From Paludibacter sp. (GTDB lineage: Bacteria > Bacteroidota > Bacteroidia > Bacteroidales > Paludibacteraceae): a stretch of DNA of 35,422 nucleotides. The translations under genes and the position numbers were made by a program. Shown piece after piece: positions 16,569-24,594 of the stretch; the first letter of the stretch is position 1; every line of letters starts with the position of its first letter. Below the pieces are notes generated by a model. It made no database searches. It was not told the DNA's origin and saw only the letters and a program-made list of their open reading frames with translations. The stretch lies in assembly GCA_020049335.1 (NCBI GenBank), contig JAIFKX010000232.1:1-35422 (forward strand). The letters are read 5' to 3'.

Positions 16569-16675
16569 GACCCCCAATCCGCCAGCTGGCGGAGGCTTTT
16601 AGACGCAGTATCTTTTATTTTCTCGTATCTTTTGAGGAGAATATGTCTTAGCCCCCTTTGGGGGTTGGGGGTCAG
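16569..16675. repeat. Compound palindromic intergenic repeat (REP-pair-like)
   Basis: The outer arms TGACCCCCAA (16568-16577) and TTGGGGGTCA (16665-16674) are inverted. Inside lie a perfect 16-bp palindrome TCCGCCAGCTGGCGGA (16578-16593) and a CCCCCTTTGGGGG palindrome. The layout parallels the element at 28472-28553. The 60-codon ORF drawn through it (16539-16721) is not a gene. Confidence 0.7.
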
Positions 16676-16736
16676 AATAAAACATATCATTAATTATCTT
16701 CGATTACTTATGAAAGCATGATTTAGATACAAAAAA

Positions 16737-16772
16737 AACTTCTACTATCATTTCGATAGCAGAAGTTCTTTT
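16737..16772. terminator. Bidirectional terminator between DUF4153 and RRM genes
   Basis: A 13-bp stem AACTTCTACTATC / GATAGCAGAAGTT (one mismatch) with a 5-nt loop is flanked by A8 on the left and a T-rich run on the right. It serves both convergent genes. Confidence 0.85.
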
Positions 16773-16791
16773 TATTTTCTGAAAACTAAAT

Positions 16792-17037
16792 TTAGTTTTT
16801 AGGAAGCGCTTCTTTAACAACCATTGGACGGCCATCAAATTCAGCTCCGTTTAATTCAGCAATTACTTTTTTTGCAGCTTCGTCATCAGACATTTCTACA
16901 AATGCAAAACCTTTAGATCTGCGAGTGTCGCGATCGATGATAAGTTTGCATGAAACTACTTGACCATACTCTGCAATTGCTTCTTTTAGGTCGTTTTCTC
17001 TAACATTGTAACTTAAGTTACCTACGTAAATGTTCAT
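16792..17037 (-). CDS. Single-RRM RNA-binding protein
   Basis: An 81-residue protein that is one RNA recognition motif. RNP2 is IYVGNL (residues 3-8) and RNP1 is RSKGFAFVEM (about 40-49). The aromatic residues needed for stacking on RNA are present. There is no Gly-rich tail, unlike many plant or cyanobacterial relatives. Small RRM proteins in Bacteroidota bind single-stranded RNA and affect mRNA levels; targets here are unknown. The leader is unusually long (~115 nt from a good promoter at 17159-17166) and contains ACCTCCTTT, identical to part of the 16S rRNA tail. Leader-based regulation is possible. Confidence 0.92.
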   Translation of the reverse strand: MNIYVGNLSYNVRENDLKEAIAEYGQVVSCKLIIDRDTRRSKGFAFVEMSDDEAAKKVIAELNGAEFDGRPMVVKEALPKN

Positions 17038-17158
17038 AAAAATATAATTTTAAATTGTAAAAAAAGAGAAGTAAAGTGTCAAATGCCTTAATCAAAACGA
17101 ACCGGAGGGTAAGTAATAAAAAAACTACAAAGGAGGTACTACATTTTCTTTTCGGGGT

Positions 17159-17166
17159 CAAAGATA
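17159..17166 (-). promoter_or_regulatory. -7 box of RRM gene promoter
   Basis: The minus strand reads TATCTTTG, with TTGT 19 bp upstream as a fair -33 element. The implied transcript has a ~115-nt leader, which excludes the ORF drawn at 17018-17209 as a gene. Confidence 0.6.
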
Positions 17167-17262
17167 TACAAATAAATTGAATAACACAATTTTGTGCGTT
17201 TTTTTTCAAAGATGTTGATGTATTAAAGTTATTCTGATACTAAATATATCACCAAAAAGCAT

Positions 17263-17270
17263 TACTTTTG
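17263..17270 (+). promoter_or_regulatory. -7 box upstream of the DMP19 gene
   Basis: TACTTTTG matches TAnnTTTG. Transcription would begin near 17277, at the edge of the track's TTG start (17279), so the ATG at 17333 is the better start. Confidence 0.5.
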
Positions 17271-17332
17271 AACAGAAATTGCAATTCAATTGTATTTTCC
17301 ATTCTACTATAAACAAAATTTCAGCTATTATT

Positions 17333-17833
17333 ATGATTCAAATACACGACAAAGCAATAGCCCAGGCTGTCGAAAAAGGCATGGACGAATTTCTTCAAGT
17401 TTTTATAGATGCTTATTTACAGGCCGTTGATGGTGAATTGACTCCTGAAAACATGCATAAATTAAACGGGTTGCAACACACTTTATTAGCCTGGCATTAT
17501 TTTTCGACCGAAATGCGCGATGGTGGTTTTGTACAATTAATTCAAAACGGATATGGTGCCTATATTTTTGCGAATCCATTTGCTAAAGCAATGAAACAAT
17601 TTGGTGCTGTGGAACTTGGAAAACTCGTTTACAAAGCAAAAGAAATTTACGATGCCAACAAAAAAGAGCTCGAACGCGAAACTACCGAAGAGGAATTTAA
17701 CGCCATGTATGTCGATTTTGAAGTGTTCGACGACCTCGAGGAGCTTTATTTCGAAATGGAAGAGCAGCAAACTGCCTTGATTGCAGCCTACGTCGACGAA
17801 CATATTTCTGATTTTTGTGAAATAATTGATTAA
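17333..17833 (+). CDS. DMP19/DUF4375 family protein
   Basis: A 166-residue cytoplasmic protein from ATG 17333, chosen over a TTG at 17279 because of the promoter position. The family core is visible as GLQHTLLAWHYFSTEMRDGGFVQLIQNGYG (near residues 42-72); the GGF..Q...NGYG part is diagnostic for DMP19-type proteins. The remainder is acidic and helical (ERETTEEEFNAMYVDFEVFDDLEELYFEMEEQ). DMP19 itself, from Neisseria, is a DNA mimic that sequesters a transcription factor, and the acidic surface would fit such a role, but function in Bacteroidota is unknown. An AT hairpin and a G-rich palindromic repeat follow. Confidence 0.7.
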   Translation: MIQIHDKAIAQAVEKGMDEFLQVFIDAYLQAVDGELTPENMHKLNGLQHTLLAWHYFSTEMRDGGFVQLIQNGYGAYIFANPFAKAMKQFGAVELGKLVYKAKEIYDANKKELERETTEEEFNAMYVDFEVFDDLEELYFEMEEQQTALIAAYVDEHISDFCEIID

Positions 17834-17887
17834 TTTTTTTTGAATTTTCAAAAAATAGAGATAAATAACTAATAACCAGCTCTTATT

Positions 17888-17912
17888 ACCCCTTTAGGGG
17901 GTTAGGGGGCAT
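17888..17912 (+). repeat. G-rich palindromic intergenic repeat, single copy
   Basis: ACCCCTTTAGGGGGTTAGGGGGCAT has the same core (CCCCTTTAGGGG then GGGGGCA) as copies at 16650-16675 and 28527-28553. It lies between the DMP19 gene and ridA. Confidence 0.6.
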
Positions 17913-17931
17913 ATAAATCAAATTTTATTTT

Positions 17932-18309
17932 ATGAAACGAATAATTAATACAACAAATGCTCCTGCAGCTATTGGTCCTTACAGTCAGGCTGTGGAAGCG
18001 AACGGAACACTTTACATTTCGGGTCAGTTACCCATCAATCCTAAAGTTGGTAAAATTGAAGCAACAGAAATTGCAATGCAAACTGAGCAGTCGTTTTCCA
18101 ACATTGCAGCAATTCTTGCCGAAGCAGGTTATACATTTGCCGATGTTGTAAAATCCACCGTTTTTCTTTCCGACATCAGTAATTTTGCAGGTATGAATGA
18201 GGTGTATAAAAAATACTATCAATCGGAATGTCCTGCTCGTTCGGCTTTTGCTGTAAAAGATTTACCATTAGGCGCTTTGGTCGAAATTGAAACTATTGCC
18301 GTAAAATAA
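17932..18309 (+). CDS. ridA: RidA family enamine/imine deaminase
   Basis: A 125-residue YjgF/RidA protein, which hydrolyses reactive enamines and imines such as 2-aminoacrylate released by PLP enzymes and forms homotrimers in the cytoplasm. Family signatures seen are APAAIGPYSQAVEANGTLYISGQ at the start and the C-terminal PARSAFAVKDLPLGALVEIE, which contains the substrate-carboxylate arginine and the conserved glutamate. The length is standard. It lies 98 bp after the DMP19 gene with a repeat between and no clear promoter, so read-through is possible. Confidence 0.95.
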   Translation: MKRIINTTNAPAAIGPYSQAVEANGTLYISGQLPINPKVGKIEATEIAMQTEQSFSNIAAILAEAGYTFADVVKSTVFLSDISNFAGMNEVYKKYYQSECPARSAFAVKDLPLGALVEIETIAVK

Positions 18310-18386
18310 ACATTTTTGATTTTTTTTCTTGTGCAATAATACACAGTAAAAAGCGTTTAAATGTAGGTAAATACGGTAAAAAATGT

Positions 18387-19082
18387 ATGTCGAAAAATAA
18401 AAAGATTTTCTTGTTATTATTTCTTGTTATGGTCGGCTTTGGAAAATTAAAAGCCCAAGGCGGTTATCGTGGCGATGATAAATTGTTGCATTTTGGTTTC
18501 TCATTAGGTATTAACACCTTAGATTTTGGTATTACACCAAGCCTTATGGATATTGGTGGAAAAGTCTATCAGGCTGATGTGTCGAGTTTAAAACCCGGGT
18601 TTTCGGTGGGTATTATTAGCGATTTAATGCTTGCAAGCCACTGGAATTTGCGTTTTACGCCTACCATGCACATTGGCGACAGAGAATTGAGTTATACCAA
18701 TAGCTTGCCAAATCCCGATGTAACTTCTTCTATTTTGGTTAGTGCACCTATTTATCTCAAATACAGTGCGGAGCGATATGGTAATTTGCGTCCGTATCTT
18801 ATTGGCGGTGCAGGTGCTTACATCGATTTGGGTAGAGATAATAATTTGGCAATTTTATTAAAACCTTTCGACCCTTTTGTGGAGGTGGGTGTGGGCTGCG
18901 ATATTTATTTTAGCTTTTTCAAGCTAGCTCCTGAGCTCAAATTTGCTCTTGGATTTAATAATATGCTAACGCCCTTAGAAAGCCGCGATACGGGGTCGAT
19001 GAAGGAAGAAAACAAAGTATACACACAGGCGATTTCAAAATTAACGTCAAGGTTAATAACCCTGACGTTTAATTTCGAATAA
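18387..19082 (+). CDS. porT: PorT-like T9SS outer-membrane beta-barrel protein
   Basis: A 231-residue protein with a signal peptide (residues 1-24, ending LKAQ) followed by alternating beta-strand segments. HFGFSLGINTLDF, GFSVGIISDLMLASHWNLRFTP, NLRPYLIGGAGAYIDLG and a C-terminal LITLTFNFE match the PorT pattern. PorT is an outer-membrane component required for T9SS secretion of proteins with C-terminal sorting domains, such as the giant protein in this window. The ATG at 18387 gives the clean signal peptide. It converges with a small conserved gene with only 14 bp between the stops. Confidence 0.82.
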   Translation: MSKNKKIFLLLFLVMVGFGKLKAQGGYRGDDKLLHFGFSLGINTLDFGITPSLMDIGGKVYQADVSSLKPGFSVGIISDLMLASHWNLRFTPTMHIGDRELSYTNSLPNPDVTSSILVSAPIYLKYSAERYGNLRPYLIGGAGAYIDLGRDNNLAILLKPFDPFVEVGVGCDIYFSFFKLAPELKFALGFNNMLTPLESRDTGSMKEENKVYTQAISKLTSRLITLTFNFE

Positions 19083-19096
19083 AAAACGAATTGCTG

Positions 19097-19375
19097 TTAA
19101 ATACTTTCGATGTCTTTTATAATTTCAGCTAATTTTTGATTCCATGATGTGTAAAGGCTTCGATAATAGGCTTTAACCAATGTTGAATTGCCATTACCAG
19201 CTGGTTTGTTGGCTCGCAAACAAAATTCGCGCGTAGTGCCTACAATTTTCAATACTATAGTTTCGACAGCCGTTTCGTCTATTTTTTTGTTTAACAAGCA
19301 TCGAAAATAGACATCTGTAATGAGCTCGGAGCTAACAAAATGAATGGTTTTCTTAAGTTTTTTGCGACTTGCCAT
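19097..19375 (-). CDS. Small conserved hypothetical protein
   Basis: A 92-residue, Lys-rich, probably helical protein with no signal peptide or known catalytic motif (SRKKLKKTIHFVSSELITDVYF at the start, WNQKLAEIIKDIESI at the end). It resembles a short protein family I associate with Bacteroidota genomes, but I cannot name a function. A TAACTTTG promoter box lies 34 bp upstream at 19417-19410. It is convergent with porT and divergent from the beta-helix lipoprotein gene, so it is transcribed separately from both. Confidence 0.7.
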   Translation of the reverse strand: MASRKKLKKTIHFVSSELITDVYFRCLLNKKIDETAVETIVLKIVGTTREFCLRANKPAGNGNSTLVKAYYRSLYTSWNQKLAEIIKDIESI

Positions 19376-19409
19376 ATTAATTATATTTTATGTGTTTTTT
19401 AATTTTTTA

Positions 19410-19417
19410 CAAAGTTA
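19410..19417 (-). promoter_or_regulatory. -7 box of the 92-residue protein gene
   Basis: The minus strand reads TAACTTTG, an exact TAnnTTTG box at a suitable distance from the start. No -33 match is evident. Confidence 0.45.
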
Positions 19418-19437
19418 ATTTAATAATTCGGAACTAA

Positions 19438-20940
19438 ATGTTTTCATTCGGTATAATAGCATCTTTTTTTAATGATTTAAAAAATTTAAAACAGTTACTG
19501 TCAGCAGTTTTTGTTGGATTATTGCTTTTTAATTTTAGTTCGTGTCAGGACGAATTATTTACAACTGACCCCGAAAACAAAATCGACTTTTCGACCGATA
19601 CGCTTACCTTCGATACTATTTTTACTTCATTGGGCAGTACAACCGAAAAATTTTTAATTTACAACAATAATTATCGCGCTTTGCGCATCGGGCGTATCAG
19701 TTTGGCAAAAGGTACAAGCTCTAAATTTAGGCTAAATGTGGATGGGGCAATTTCGGCAAACAATGTTTTTACCGATTTGGAAATTAGTGCGCGTGACAGT
19801 ATGTATGTTTTTGTAGAAACAACCATTGATACTTCCGACGACAACAATCCGGTTTTGATTGAAGATTCGGTGATTTTCGAATTTAATGGTAACAAGCAAC
19901 AAGTATTGTTAGAAGCTTTCGGACAAAATATGTACTTACTTAAAAATGAGGTCTTAAAAGCAAATACAACCTTCAAAAATGATAAACCTTACCTCATTTA
20001 TGGCGATTTGGTAGTTGATACTGCCAAAACATTAACCCTTCCTGCTGGATGTAGATTGTATTTTCATAATAATTCAAATCTGATAGTTTATGGAAATTTG
20101 AAAACGGAAGGAACATTTAATCAGCCTGTAGAAATGCGTGGCGACCGCTTGGACAAAGTCAAATTTATCGACCCTGTGCCTTATAATTATGTTGCTGGAC
20201 AATGGGGAGGCGTTTATTTGTTATCGCCAAACGGCGTACATAACATTAAAAACACCAACATTACCAGCGCTTATGTTGGCATCTATTCTCCAAATACCGA
20301 TAGAGATAACTTGCCAAACATAACAATTGAAAATTGTCGAATTCACAACTTTGTATATTATGGTATAGTGGCTCAAAATACCAATTTAACAGTAACAAAC
20401 AGTGAGATTTCAAATACTGGTAGTTACACAGTATATCTGAGTGGTGGAAAACATGTATTTATACAATCAACCATTGCCAATTATTATGCAAATAACAGCT
20501 TCGAACCCAGTACGCGCGATAAATATCCTGCAGTGCTAATTATGGGGCTGCAACGAACAGCACCCATGCAAACGGAATTTTCAAATTGCATTGTTTCGGG
20601 TACTATCGAAAACGAATTTGCCATTGCCAGTCGCTTTATAAAGGACTATAAAGGTGAATTTAGAAATTCGTATATCAAACGCACGATAAAATACGAACAA
20701 ACGCAGTTTCAGAATATTCGCTGGTATCAGAATGGCGATACTATTTTCAAACAAGCTCGATTTGATTACGAAAAGAAAAAGTACTTTGATTTTACGCCCG
20801 ATTCTGTATCGCCTGCACGTCAAATTGCTGACCCTTCAGTTGCTTCGCAATACCCGCTCGATTTGAATGGTCGAAACCGTTTTAGCGATGGTTTACCAGA
20901 TGCTGGTTGCTACGAATGGCGACCCTATAATCAATACTAA
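19438..20940 (+). CDS. Beta-helix surface lipoprotein
   Basis: A 500-residue predicted lipoprotein. The signal segment LLSAVFVGLLLFNFSSC ends at Cys36, followed by QDE, an acidic start of the kind that directs lipoproteins outward in Bacteroidota. Residues ~45-165 look like a beta-sandwich (STDTLTFDTIFTSLGSTTEKF). From ~175 to 430 a right-handed beta-helix pattern appears (NIKNTNITSAYVGIYS, ITIENCRIHNFVYYGIVAQNTNLTVTNSEI). The C-terminus carries a DLNGRNRFSDGLPDAGCYEW motif common in surface beta-helix proteins. Ligand is unknown. It follows porT closely, but the small minus-strand gene intervenes. Confidence 0.8.
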   Translation: MFSFGIIASFFNDLKNLKQLLSAVFVGLLLFNFSSCQDELFTTDPENKIDFSTDTLTFDTIFTSLGSTTEKFLIYNNNYRALRIGRISLAKGTSSKFRLNVDGAISANNVFTDLEISARDSMYVFVETTIDTSDDNNPVLIEDSVIFEFNGNKQQVLLEAFGQNMYLLKNEVLKANTTFKNDKPYLIYGDLVVDTAKTLTLPAGCRLYFHNNSNLIVYGNLKTEGTFNQPVEMRGDRLDKVKFIDPVPYNYVAGQWGGVYLLSPNGVHNIKNTNITSAYVGIYSPNTDRDNLPNITIENCRIHNFVYYGIVAQNTNLTVTNSEISNTGSYTVYLSGGKHVFIQSTIANYYANNSFEPSTRDKYPAVLIMGLQRTAPMQTEFSNCIVSGTIENEFAIASRFIKDYKGEFRNSYIKRTIKYEQTQFQNIRWYQNGDTIFKQARFDYEKKKYFDFTPDSVSPARQIADPSVASQYPLDLNGRNRFSDGLPDAGCYEWRPYNQY

Positions 20941-21056
20941 CTACGCTACAAGTGTTTTATTATTCAATCTTACTGTATCAAATATAAAAATGATTATCTA
21001 TTTAAACACCTATTAAACAACAATTTAAGTGTTGTATTGATTAAAATTGCAAACTG

Positions 21057-21064
21057 TATATTTG
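21057..21064 (+). promoter_or_regulatory. -7 box upstream of udk
   Basis: TATATTTG is an exact TAnnTTTG box. It would give a leader of about 65 nt before udk. A short ACAACA/TGTTGT hairpin lies just upstream; no other structure was noted in this 197-bp spacer. Confidence 0.5.
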
Positions 21065-21137
21065 TTTTTGTGCATTTTTTTGAAATAAAATACTTATTTT
21101 TATGCCTCGTATCTAATCATTTTTATACAAAAAAAAT

Positions 21138-21752
21138 ATGTTGATAATTGGCATTGCGGGAGGAACTGGTTCGGGAAAATCGACTGTTGTACGCAAAATT
21201 CTTGAACGACTACCCGAAGGTGAAGTAGCTATTCTTCCACAAGATTCGTATTACCGCGATAGTAGTCATCTGCCGCTCGAAGAACGGTTAGAAATTAACT
21301 TTGACCATCCGGATTCTATTGAATTTGAGTTGCTTACCAAACATTTAAAGGAACTTCGAAAAGGTAAAACCATTGAGCAGCCCATCTATTCGTATTTAAC
21401 TTGTACACGCGCTAAGGAAACTATTCCTGTAAAACCTTGTCATGTAATTATCGTGGAAGGAATTTTGGTGCTTACCAATACGGAATTGCGAAAGATGATG
21501 GACTTAAAAGTATTTGTAGATGCCGATGCCGACGATAGGTTAATTCGAGTTATCAATCGCGACATTATAGAACGTGGGCGCTCGGTGAATAAAGTAATGG
21601 AACGTTACGAGCAAACAGTAAAGCCCATGCACGTGCAATTTATTGAACCCACAAAGCGCTTTGCCGACATTATCATTCCACAAGGTGGTAATAATCATAT
21701 TGCTATCGAAATTCTCACAAATTATATCGAAAAAAATTTGAAAGAAAAATAA
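21138..21752 (+). CDS. udk: Uridine kinase
   Basis: A 204-residue P-loop kinase that phosphorylates uridine and cytidine to UMP and CMP in pyrimidine salvage. The Walker A loop is GIAGGTGSGKST (residues 5-16). DSYYRD (36-41) and NFDHPDSIEFELL are the substrate-site motifs of the family, and DRLIRVINRDIIERGRS carries the lid arginines. The length is typical. It heads a run of four same-strand genes. With cytidine deaminase and a nucleoside-permease-like protein elsewhere in the window, it completes a nucleoside salvage set. Confidence 0.95.
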   Translation: MLIIGIAGGTGSGKSTVVRKILERLPEGEVAILPQDSYYRDSSHLPLEERLEINFDHPDSIEFELLTKHLKELRKGKTIEQPIYSYLTCTRAKETIPVKPCHVIIVEGILVLTNTELRKMMDLKVFVDADADDRLIRVINRDIIERGRSVNKVMERYEQTVKPMHVQFIEPTKRFADIIIPQGGNNHIAIEILTNYIEKNLKEK

Positions 21753-21800
21753 ATCCTCTTTGCAAACTATAAACTATAAACTGCAAATGGCGTATTTCGA

Positions 21801-21818
21801 CATCCCGTGCAACGGGAC
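21801..21818. repeat. Short GC-rich hairpin in the udk-exonuclease spacer
   Basis: GTCCCGT-TGC-ACGGGATG (minus strand) forms a 6-7 bp stem within otherwise AT-rich, ATAAACT-rich sequence. The GTG start used by the ORF track (21807) lies inside this hairpin. No T run follows, so it is more likely a dispersed repeat than a terminator. Confidence 0.4.
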
Positions 21819-21833
21819 TATAAACTAAATATT

Positions 21834-22571
21834 ATGACAAACACGGAGCTACAAAAAATTATGTTTCTGGATATTGAAACAGTTCCTCAAACGGCTGAAT
21901 TAAATGAAATGTCGGAAGATTTAGTGCATCTTTGGGAGGATAAATTTCGAATGATACAGAAGCGGATGCCCGAGAAATATACCGACGAAACTACCCCTAA
22001 CGAAGCTTTTTCGAGCAGTGCGGGCATTTATGCCGAATTTGGTAAAATTGTATGTATTTCTGTTGGTTTTATCTATTTCAAAGGTCTCGAAATGTGTTTT
22101 CGTACCAAATCGTTTGCGGGCGACGATGAGAAGAAGATTTTGCAAGATTTTGCTGCTTTAATTCAAAAATTTTGTACTTCGAAGGAGCATACCCTTTGCG
22201 GCCACAATATTAAAGAGTTTGATATACCTTATATTTGTCGACGCATGTTGATAAATGGAATAAAATTACCAGCCATTTTAAATATCTCTGGGAAAAAGCC
22301 TTGGGAAATGAGTTTTATCGACACACTGGAACTTTGGAAATTTGGTGATTATAAGAATTATACGGCTCTAAAATTGTTAACCGCCGTGTTCGGAATACCA
22401 ACGCCAAAAGATGACATCGATGGAAGTCAGGTGGCAAATGTTTACTACCTCGAAAAAAATGTACAGCGAATTGCTACTTATTGCCAGAAAGATGTGGTAG
22501 CTACGGCTCAGGTATTTTTGCATTTACAAGCTCACGAAGGAATAAAAGTTGAGAATATTGAATCGCTATAA
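21834..22571 (+). CDS. PolB-like DEDDy 3'-5' exonuclease
   Basis: A 245-residue protein from the ATG at 21834; the track's GTG at 21807 lies inside a repeat hairpin and adds nine unlikely residues. It has the three exonuclease motifs of the DnaQ-like superfamily: FLDIETVP (Exo I), GHNIKEFDIPYI (Exo II) and YCQKDVVAT (Exo III, Y-x3-D), so it is DEDDy type. DTLELWKFGDYKNYTALKLL is typical of the 'predicted 3'-5' exonuclease related to PolB' family. No polymerase domain is present. A role in DNA repair or RNA processing is inferred. It is followed after 8 bp by mltF, indicating an operon. Confidence 0.85.
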   Translation: MTNTELQKIMFLDIETVPQTAELNEMSEDLVHLWEDKFRMIQKRMPEKYTDETTPNEAFSSSAGIYAEFGKIVCISVGFIYFKGLEMCFRTKSFAGDDEKKILQDFAALIQKFCTSKEHTLCGHNIKEFDIPYICRRMLINGIKLPAILNISGKKPWEMSFIDTLELWKFGDYKNYTALKLLTAVFGIPTPKDDIDGSQVANVYYLEKNVQRIATYCQKDVVATAQVFLHLQAHEGIKVENIESL

Positions 22572-22579
22572 ATCACATT

Positions 22580-23956
22580 ATGTACTTGAAAATTCACAAC
22601 ATTTTTATTTTAATAGCAATTATCGTTTTAGATATATCGTGTTCTGGAAAAATCGATACTGCCGATACCGATCAGGGAGTGGATCTCGAAACTATTCTGA
22701 ATGACGATACTTTACGTATTGGAACTATTGCTGGACCTGTTTCCTATTTTTATTATCGCGACGAAACAATGGGTTTCGACTACGAAATGGCTCAAAATTT
22801 AGCTGATAGCCTAAAATTGACTCTGAAAGTAGTTGAGGCAAGCAGCGAAACCGAATTAACCGAACTACTTGCTAATAGAATTGTTGATATTGCAGCTTAT
22901 AATTTTCATCAAACAAAAGCCCTCAAAAAGCAATTTTATTTTGTACTACCGCTCGATGACAGCTATCAAGTATTGGTGCAACCACTTGATATAAAAACAT
23001 TTAAAAATACTATTGACATTAAAGACATTACTATTACGGTGGCTTCGGGTTCGGCTTATGAACAACGAATAACGCAACTAAACGACGAAACGGGACTAAA
23101 TTTTACAATAGAACATGCAGAAGATTCCCTTACTCAAGAAGATTTAATTGAACAAGTTGCCACTGGAAAAATTGCATATACCGTAGCCGATGTTAAAGTA
23201 GCCCGACTGTATAAAAGTTATTATAAGAAATTAGATGTGCGCCTTCCAATAGGTTTTTCACAGCGAAATGGTTGGTTGGTTCGCAAAGAATCGGCTTATC
23301 TCCGAAAAGCCATTGATGACTGGAGTAAAACTTCTGATAATGAATTACTTGTTTCAAATTTGAATTTTAAATATCTTCGTAATAGCCTATTTTTTACACA
23401 GAAAAAAATTAAAATTCCAAAAGGATCCATTTCCCCATACGACAAGTTGTTTAAAAAATATGCACCAGAGATAAACTGGGATTGGAGGCTATTGGCTGCG
23501 GTGGCATTTCACGAGTCGCGTTTCGATTCTACACAAGTTTCGTGGGCGGGAGCGGCCGGTATTATGCAGCTAATGCCCCGTACTGCTTCTAATTTTGGCT
23601 TAAATCGTAAAAATATTATGAATCCCGAAAAGAATATTGAGGCTGGAGTACAGTATATCAAGAGTTTGAATCTTACATTTTCGAAAATTGAAAATAAACA
23701 GGAGCGAATAAAATTTATTCTTGCTTCGTACAATTCTGGCCCTGCTCACATACTCGATGCTCGGGCATTAGCCGAAAAATACGGTAAAAACAAAAATGTA
23801 TGGTTCGGACATGTAGAAACTTTTTTGTTGAAAAAGTCGGAACCTGAATTTTACAACGACGAAGTGGTTAAATATGGACGTTTCCGTGGACGAATTACAG
23901 TAGATTATGTCGAAAAAACATTAGCAACTTACGAAAAATACAAATCGCGAAAATGA
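22580..23956 (+). CDS. mltF: MltF-like membrane-bound lytic transglycosylase
   Basis: A 458-residue lipoprotein (lipobox DISC, Cys21) combining a solute-binding-like domain (~45-270, GFDYEMAQNLADSL, YTVADVKVARLYKS) with a C-terminal SLT lysozyme-like domain (~295-455). The catalytic Glu is in HESRF, followed by WAGAAGIMQLMP, EAGVQYI and ASYNSGPAHI. MltF enzymes cut peptidoglycan with formation of 1,6-anhydro ends, and the first domain senses muropeptides. It is coupled to the exonuclease gene upstream (8 bp) and overlaps the next gene by ATGA, so the three genes form one transcription unit. Confidence 0.93.
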   Translation: MYLKIHNIFILIAIIVLDISCSGKIDTADTDQGVDLETILNDDTLRIGTIAGPVSYFYYRDETMGFDYEMAQNLADSLKLTLKVVEASSETELTELLANRIVDIAAYNFHQTKALKKQFYFVLPLDDSYQVLVQPLDIKTFKNTIDIKDITITVASGSAYEQRITQLNDETGLNFTIEHAEDSLTQEDLIEQVATGKIAYTVADVKVARLYKSYYKKLDVRLPIGFSQRNGWLVRKESAYLRKAIDDWSKTSDNELLVSNLNFKYLRNSLFFTQKKIKIPKGSISPYDKLFKKYAPEINWDWRLLAAVAFHESRFDSTQVSWAGAAGIMQLMPRTASNFGLNRKNIMNPEKNIEAGVQYIKSLNLTFSKIENKQERIKFILASYNSGPAHILDARALAEKYGKNKNVWFGHVETFLLKKSEPEFYNDEVVKYGRFRGRITVDYVEKTLATYEKYKSRK

Positions 23957-24594
23957 AAACAGCAATTTTACTTGGAGCTACCGGAATGGTAGGAGCCGCA
24001 CTATTAAATCAGTTACTTGCAAACGATGAATACGCTGCCGTGCTTATTTTTGTACGTCGGCCAACACAGCTAAATCACCCGAAATTAACAGAATATGTGG
24101 TTGACTTTGACCAACCATCTCAATGGTCTAAATTGGTGCAAGGCGATGTGCTTTTTTCGTGTTTAGGAACTACTTTGGCTGTGGCTGGCTCAAAAACAAA
24201 TCAATATAAGGTGGATTTTACCTATCAGTACGAAATGGCAAAAATAGCATCAGACAATGGTGTAAAACAGTTGGTTCTGGTGTCGTCGGCTGGTGCAAAA
24301 GCACAATCAAGAAATTTTTATTTGAGCATGAAAGGCAAACTCGATGAGGCTGTACGTATGCTTAACTTCCAATTTTTGAGCATCTTACGACCTGGCCAGC
24401 TCTATGGAAATCGTCAGCAAAAACGTAAGATGGAACAAATAGCCATTCAGCTAATGTTTTTCATAAATCGCTTGGGATTATTACGCAACTATCGCCCTAT
24501 CCATGCCAATGAAGTAGCTCAAGCCATGCAAAAAGTTGCGAAATCTTCAAAATCAAGCGTATATACCCTCAGCGAATTATTTCAGCTCTTGTAG
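23953..24594 (+). CDS. NAD(P)-binding Rossmann protein, atypical SDR
   Basis: A 213-residue atypical short-chain dehydrogenase of the NAD(P)H-binding/HTATIP2-like type. The nucleotide loop GATGMVG is at residues 8-14 and VSSAGAKAQSRNFYLSMKG supplies Ser and the YxxxK pair. The remaining part (ILRPGQLYGNRQQ) matches family members used as oxidoreductases. The substrate is unknown. Its ATG overlaps the mltF stop as ATGA, implying translational coupling. The stop codon lies in the first arm of a large repeat hairpin. Confidence 0.78.
   Translation: MKTAILLGATGMVGAALLNQLLANDEYAAVLIFVRRPTQLNHPKLTEYVVDFDQPSQWSKLVQGDVLFSCLGTTLAVAGSKTNQYKVDFTYQYEMAKIASDNGVKQLVLVSSAGAKAQSRNFYLSMKGKLDEAVRMLNFQFLSILRPGQLYGNRQQKRKMEQIAIQLMFFINRLGLLRNYRPIHANEVAQAMQKVAKSSKSSVYTLSELFQLL

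Noticed and set aside
16539-16721. 60-codon ORF after DUF4153
   Set aside because: It is made of intergenic palindromic repeats.
17018-17209. 63-codon minus-strand ORF upstream of the RRM gene
   Set aside because: It covers the promoter and leader of the RRM gene and starts upstream of the predicted transcription start.
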